Below are positions 59,670-64,000 of a DNA stretch of 64,000 nucleotides, in pieces. The translations under genes were made by a program, and so were the position numbers. This DNA comes from Puccinia triticina (Eukaryota > Basidiomycota > Pucciniomycetes > Pucciniales > Pucciniaceae). The stretch lies in contig NC_070572.1 of the NCBI RefSeq assembly GCF_026914185.1, positions 4,464,001-4,528,000 of the forward strand, given 5' to 3'. Positions within the stretch are counted from its first letter, which is position 1. Each line of letters starts with the position of its first letter. The notes under the pieces were generated by a model. The model did no database searches and was not told where the DNA came from. It was given only the letters and a program-made list of their open reading frames with translations.

Positions 59670-60546
59670 TTTTGAGTGTCCGGACCGGGACGGCTGGGTG
59701 TTTGTTTGTGCGATGGTTGAAATGAGCGAGTAGAATGCGGAGGGGAAAGATGGGCAGAAACCAGCAGCCGGTTTATGAAGAAAGCAAGTGGGCGAAGGAA
59801 GATTCGACCGGAGGAAATCTTAATCTCAGAACATGTATTCAGACGCGGCTGGGTAGGATACATAGGGCCCAGTGTTTCTCAATGTCTGTCCAGAAAAAGC
59901 TGAAACATGTTTGAGAGATTTTCCGAATTCGAAGGGGAACCCTTGATTACATGGGAGTGGGTATGTACATCAAGACCGGTCATAATGATTTCAGACTCTG
60001 GCAAGTCACAACCTGCCGGATTAAGCTGATCTGGATAGGACAGATGGGCACAGCCAGATTTAAATACAGATGGGAGGACTGCTGGCCGTCCAAAAGACCA
60101 GACATCAAGGTTGGTAAGCAAGATGAGTCGTGCACATTCATTTCTTTCATTGGTGGAATGGAAATATATAATAATTGGGCGTCTGTAAGCCAAAGCAAGA
60201 AAAACAAAGGGAGAATAACGAGTAGGGAGAGAGCGGTGACAGATGGAAGTTCGGAACATAAGATTATGTTTATTGAAGGATCAGAAACGACAAAATTAAA
60301 CCAGGTGGGTATTATTGATTGGATGTAAACAATGCCAACGACGACGACAACAACTACGGCGACGACGAGAAAGGAACGAAGGAACGAGCGACGTAAAACA
60401 GGATTGTGTGGTGGGCATCTTGTGAGGAAGAGGAAATTTTGAAAGAAAACCGAACTGGAAAACAGTACAGAAAAAAAAAACGACGACGAAGATGGAGCTA
60501 CTGTAGGTAATACAAGGATGAGACAAGCAGAGAGAGGGGGAAGGGG
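59670..60546. other. Intergenic between OTU-like gene and lipase
   Basis: Promoter/leader of the OTU-like gene and 3' UTR of the lipase. Open frames on both strands (59879-60259, 59951-60328) have no domain. Confidence 0.5.
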
Positions 60547-62692
60547 TCACACGTCGCGATCGAGGTGCATGACGGGTTCCTGAAACCGGTCGCGGTCGTC
60601 CATGAACAGGCTCCCATCGACTACGAGCAAGTTGTCGGGGCCAAGAGTGTGTTGGGCAGTTGGGCTGGCAGAGTGGGGAGTCTCGGTGGATTCCTGCTGC
60701 TGGAGGTTGAGGAAGCGATGGCCGAGCTCGGCAATCTGTCCGCTCAGGATCCCGTTCATGATCTGTTCGCGCGTCTTGGCATCGCACGAGCTCGGCTCGC
60801 TCAGGATCTGTTGCAGCCGGTTGTTCGCCGGCACGCTCTTCGGCACCGCGACTATCGCTGTTGAGGGCTCTCCAGGGGATGAAGCGTCCGCTACCTCAGC
60901 CACTTGTTGTGGAGCCCGGGTCTTCTCGATATCCTCTGGAGACATAAACAGCCACAAGATGAGCTATGACATATATAGGGAGGGGGGGATAGAGGGCTCA
61001 CCAAGGATCAGGTGGAAACACAGCTCGACGGCATCGGCGTGCCAGAACGTGTCGCAATGCTCGCCTTCTTCGAGCTTGAAGTTGCGGATCAAGTTGACCG
61101 ACTTCTCGTGTGTTTCTAATCGTTTGAGAAGGGGATCGGTCAAGACCAGGTAGTCCTTGCCACCACTATTTGTTTGTGCAACAGGAGGAATTAGTATTAT
61201 GTTGTCTGTCTGGGTGAAAGATAAGTGAGTGAGGAGGAGGATGAGACGAACTGGTATAGGGCCAAGGGGGGGAATCTGGCATCCCACCATCTTTCGACTT
61301 CCGGGTCGAGGACACAGCCGCGGGTCGAGAATCCCTGGTAGCCAGTCCACCAGAAGATGCCAGCAGAGGAGACGGGGGAGGGGGTGAACCTGAACATCTT
61401 GAGTTTCCGTCGGAGGAGCCAGTTGCGGTCTGTCCAGGAGAAGAGGAAGGCGAACATCTGGTAGCCGAGGAAGCCGAAGATCGACGAGGGCAGCCAGTCG
61501 ACACACCAGCTCATCACGGGCAGGAAGTCGAGGATCCCAAAGAACCGGCGCCACGTCCGCCAGCGCATCGATTTCAATGCGCCAAACGGGAAGCCCGACG
61601 TCAGTGGCCCTGCATACACCGCCGGGGCTAGCGCGACAAAACAGGACAGCTTGCTCCCCAGCTCTGGGATCATCCCCGTGGCTAGAGAGCAGAACATGGT
61701 GGCATTTCCCTGCGAGTGTCCTAGGAAGGCTAGTTTGGAGTGGCCGGTGTCCTTCAGGACATGGTCGACCAAGGCCGGCAGATCGTACAACGCCAGTTCC
61801 TTGATGTTGTAATCTATTGGGGATAGTGAGGAGTCAGTGATGATGGGATGATTACGAGATAGATGGTTTTTTGAATGACTCACCCCAGAACTTGGGGTCG
61901 CTTCGTTTCAGTGTCCGGTGCCCCATGTTAAAGATGCCTCGGTTGTTACCTAGATAGACTTGGTAGCCACTGAAGATTACAAGATGTCAGACGAATATAA
62001 AACGGGAGGAGAAGGAGATTGATGAGCTTACCCATGTTCGGCGAGCCAAAAGGCCAGCGAACGTTCCTCTGAGGTGATAAAGCTTCCCGAGCTTTGGAAG
62101 AGACCTGTAGAGGAAGAAATGGGTGTTAGGTTGAGTGGGTGAGTGATGGGGGGAGTGATGTGTTCGAACCGTGTTGGATGAGGACCGGATAGCCGCCCAG
62201 GCCGTCCTTGAGGGTGAAGCGTTCCTGGCCGGGCTTGACGATCTTCCAGACCTGGAGGAAGTAGCCGTCGAGGGTTTCGACGGTCTGCTCGACGATCTCG
62301 AAGCCGGCCTGCTGGGCGTAGTAGTGGAAGTCCTTGGTGATCTTCTCGTTCTTGAATTTCTCTGGACGGTCCCATGAGCGGGAGAGCTTGCGGGAGCGCT
62401 GGTGGTGTTTTTTCTGCTGGTAATGGTTGGGTGAGCAGAGCGAGTTGAGGAGGCTGGCGAGGGCGTTGAAGAGCTTGGTGGCGAGTCTTTTGAGGAGGGC
62501 GTAGATGACGATGAGGACGAGGATGGCGTTGGAGACGATGTGTGAGCCGAGCTGGAGTGCGAACAGCCTGAGTTTGCGCTGCGGGGTGTGTTTGGGCAGG
62601 GGCCCGCCGCGCGGGGTGGAGAGCAGGGTGACGTTGCCGGTCGAGCCGAAGTGTGAGGGCAGCAGGTTCTGAATGAGGGTGGAGTCGTCCAT
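60547..62692 (-). CDS. Steryl ester hydrolase / lipase (Yeh1-Tgl1 type)
   Basis: Alpha/beta hydrolase of the acid-lipase family, expected to release fatty acids from steryl esters (or triacylglycerol) at lipid droplets or the plasma membrane. Exons: 62692-62170, 62104-62032, 61969-61884, 61813-61252, 61165-61002, 60935-60547, total 598 residues, similar to yeast Yeh1. The N-terminal part has a membrane segment (SNAILVLIVIYALL, about 57-70) and no signal peptide, as in Yeh/Tgl1. The lid/N-terminal lipase motif is FHYYAQQAGFEIVEQTVETL. The catalytic Ser is in GHSQGNAT (about 257), the Asp region GGKDYLVLTDPLL, and His in EHCDTFWHADAVELC. Family motif YLGNNRGI is present. The 5' leader has CGACTTC repeated four times just before the ATG. 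The C-terminal 120 residues are variable, Gln/Ser-rich. Confidence 0.92.
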
Positions 62693-63178
62693 CGTGGTAT
62701 CGGAAGTCGGAAGTCGGAAGTCGGAAAGGAGGGTGGTTGGAGGGCAGAAGATGGGGGGATGGGCGATGGGGAGGGGGGGGGATATTTATGGCGGATATTT
62801 GTATGCCGGATCGGGGCAGAGTGGGCATGTGCATGATCAGCTGGCCTGATCAGGAACAGCGGACGCTCCTTTCACTCATGGGAGAACAATCCGCCGCCCC
62901 TTGAAACAAAGATAAATAATCTAAATATGTATCCCAACCCATCAGCTCAACAGTCCAGTCTTGACAAACGTCGTGCCATCTACCAGGATAAACAATCTTG
63001 GATTGAAAAAGGCAATTCCCCTGGTTTACTCAGGCCGGGGAGGGGGCTGACCGGGCGCCTAGGAAGCCCCCCTCCAATCACAGAGCGACTACTTGTGTGA
63101 GGAGAAACCGCGGGAGGGTAAAGCCGAAGGGGGATATGTAGCACTTGCCTTCGCGGTCTCCACTTGATTAACTGCCGT
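62693..63178. other. Promoter region of lipase gene and spacer
   Basis: On the minus strand, a CATAAATATCC box lies about 90 bases upstream of the lipase ATG (near 62784-62794), followed by a C/T-rich stretch and (CGACTTC)n near 62703-62728. 62880-63178 shows nothing further. Confidence 0.5.
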
Positions 63179-63450
63179 GCGTATTAGTCGCAGTAACCAT
63201 GTCATACACTTGTTTCACTTCAAGTCCAAGCACTGCACAGAAAGCTGCGTATTAGTCGCAGTAACCATGTCATACACTTGTTTCACTTCAAGTCCAAGCA
63301 CTGCACAGAAAGCTGCGTATTAGTCGCAGTAACCATGTCATACACTTGTTTCACTTCAAGTCCAAGCACTGCACAGAAAGCTGCGTATTAGTCGCAGTAA
63401 CCATGTCATACACTTGTTTCACTTCAAGTCCAAGCACTGCACAGAAAGCT
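63179..63450. repeat. Perfect tandem repeat, 4 x 68 bp
   Basis: Four copies begin at 63179, 63247, 63315 and 63383, each starting GCGTATTAGTCGCAGTAACC and ending GCACTGCACAGAAAGCT. I see no differences between copies, suggesting very recent expansion (or an assembly artefact). The fifth unit breaks off after GCG. Confidence 0.95.
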
Positions 63451-63807
63451 GCGCCGGCGGAATTATTTATAGCAGCGGAACAAGCGTAACAAAAGGCCCG
63501 CACTCAGATCGATGAGATGTGCGCCTCAACAGCACAAGCTTGAAGTTGGGGGCCGACGAAACATGCAGCATATTTGCGAATAAAGAGATACAAAAACACC
63601 AGTTTTGACGGTTTGATGGCCTATAAACAGCGAGTGTGAGGGCTAATTTGTTTCTGTCTGATCTGTTCTCACTCATGATCTGCGTTTCTTGAAATAGAGA
63701 AACAGCACCTGCAGTTTTTCGAATCATCCAGCTTGATCTGGCTTGAATATTATAAATCATCGCAATCCCAGTCTTCTACTTCGCAGCCATCCCCTAGCCT
63801 CTTCACT
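63451..63807. other. Intergenic, possible promoter of the terminal gene
   Basis: AT-rich in its second half, with ATATTATAAATCATC near 63747-63761, about 50 bases upstream of the candidate ATG at 63808. No gene is supported; the minus frame 63467-63760 lacks a domain. Confidence 0.4.
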
Positions 63808-64000
63808 ATGCTCTACCGGTTGCTGCTGGCCCTTGTTGTTGAGCCCTGTTTGGATTCATGCTTATTCGTTTTCTATGCTGGTTTCTCTAATTACTGACTA
63901 GGAGTTCTTCTTGGGTAGCTTCTTGGAAGATGCTTCGCGATGGAACACTTGGAGGGGCCGAAAGAAGTTGCAGAGGAAGGCGGATTGCGGAAGGTAGCAT
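63808..64000 (+). CDS. Possible 5' end of a secreted protein gene (partial)
   Basis: The start MLYRLLLALVVEP looks like a signal peptide. A typical intron 3' end (CTAATTACTGACTAG, ending 63901) is followed by an open stretch EFFLGSFLEDASRWNTW with a possible GTAGCA donor at 63994. The matching 5' donor is not clear, and the gene would run past the window edge. Position and TATA-like box upstream are the only other support. Confidence 0.3.

Noticed and set aside
60565..61153. Plus-strand frames opposite the lipase C terminus
   Set aside because: Shadow frames of the minus-strand lipase exons.
1..64000. tRNA, rRNA or other structured RNA genes
   Set aside because: I looked for box A/box B-like motifs and rRNA words by eye and found none convincing; a covariance-model scan would be decisive.

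Overview
The window looks like repeat-rich nuclear DNA of a filamentous fungus, most likely a basidiomycete and probably a rust (Pucciniales). The reasons are: many short GT-AG introns (about 50-110 bp) in every confident gene; fungal-type proteins (Pim1/Lon, Adp1-type ABCG, Yeh/Tgl1-type lipase, Pps1-type phosphatase, STK32-type kinase); small secreted proteins without an obvious family; and gene islands separated by long AT-rich stretches full of inverted-repeat elements. The rust assignment is inference; no species call is made.

Layout. 1-7.5 kb: repeats only, with a palindromic array, a hAT-like non-autonomous element (1793-3770), a TTAA-flanked element (4314-5057) and a CACTG-ended element (5221-6133). 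7.57-13.66 kb: a gene pair on the plus strand, mitochondrial Lon protease (5 exons) and an STK32/YANK-type kinase (5 exons). 15-18.4 kb: a long-TIR element and a small CAAGG-ended element. 18.8-27.9 kb: a segment bounded by CAAGGGTGTAA inverted termini and a 7-bp direct repeat; it holds a Pps1-type dual-specificity phosphatase with broken reading frame, an LTR-like segment and a hAT transposase gene. 28-39 kb: mostly palindromic arrays, tandem repeats and inverted-repeat elements, with only weak coding traces.

39.3-45.8 kb: a spliced small secreted protein (minus) and a 10-exon Adp1-like ABC transporter (plus). 47.5-51.4 kb: TA-flanked MITEs and a 1.5-kb near-perfect palindrome. 52.1-54.3 kb: a small membrane protein and, on the minus strand, a coding relic with three frame breaks. 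56.9-57.7 kb: a second copy, in inverted orientation, of the element at 37.0-37.9 kb, here with a perfect 8-bp target duplication. 58.1-62.7 kb: two minus-strand genes, a secreted protein with an OTU-like fold whose catalytic Cys position is Gly, and a membrane-anchored steryl-ester hydrolase/lipase. The window ends with a 4 x 68-bp tandem repeat and a possible gene start.

The genes are not operon-like. Lon, the kinase, the ABC transporter and the lipase look like ordinary single-copy housekeeping genes; the two secreted proteins sit at the edges of repeat blocks. Exon borders were worked out by hand from splice signals and reading-frame continuity; exon lengths sum to multiples of three for Lon, kinase, ABC transporter, lipase and the 39-kb secreted protein, which supports those models.
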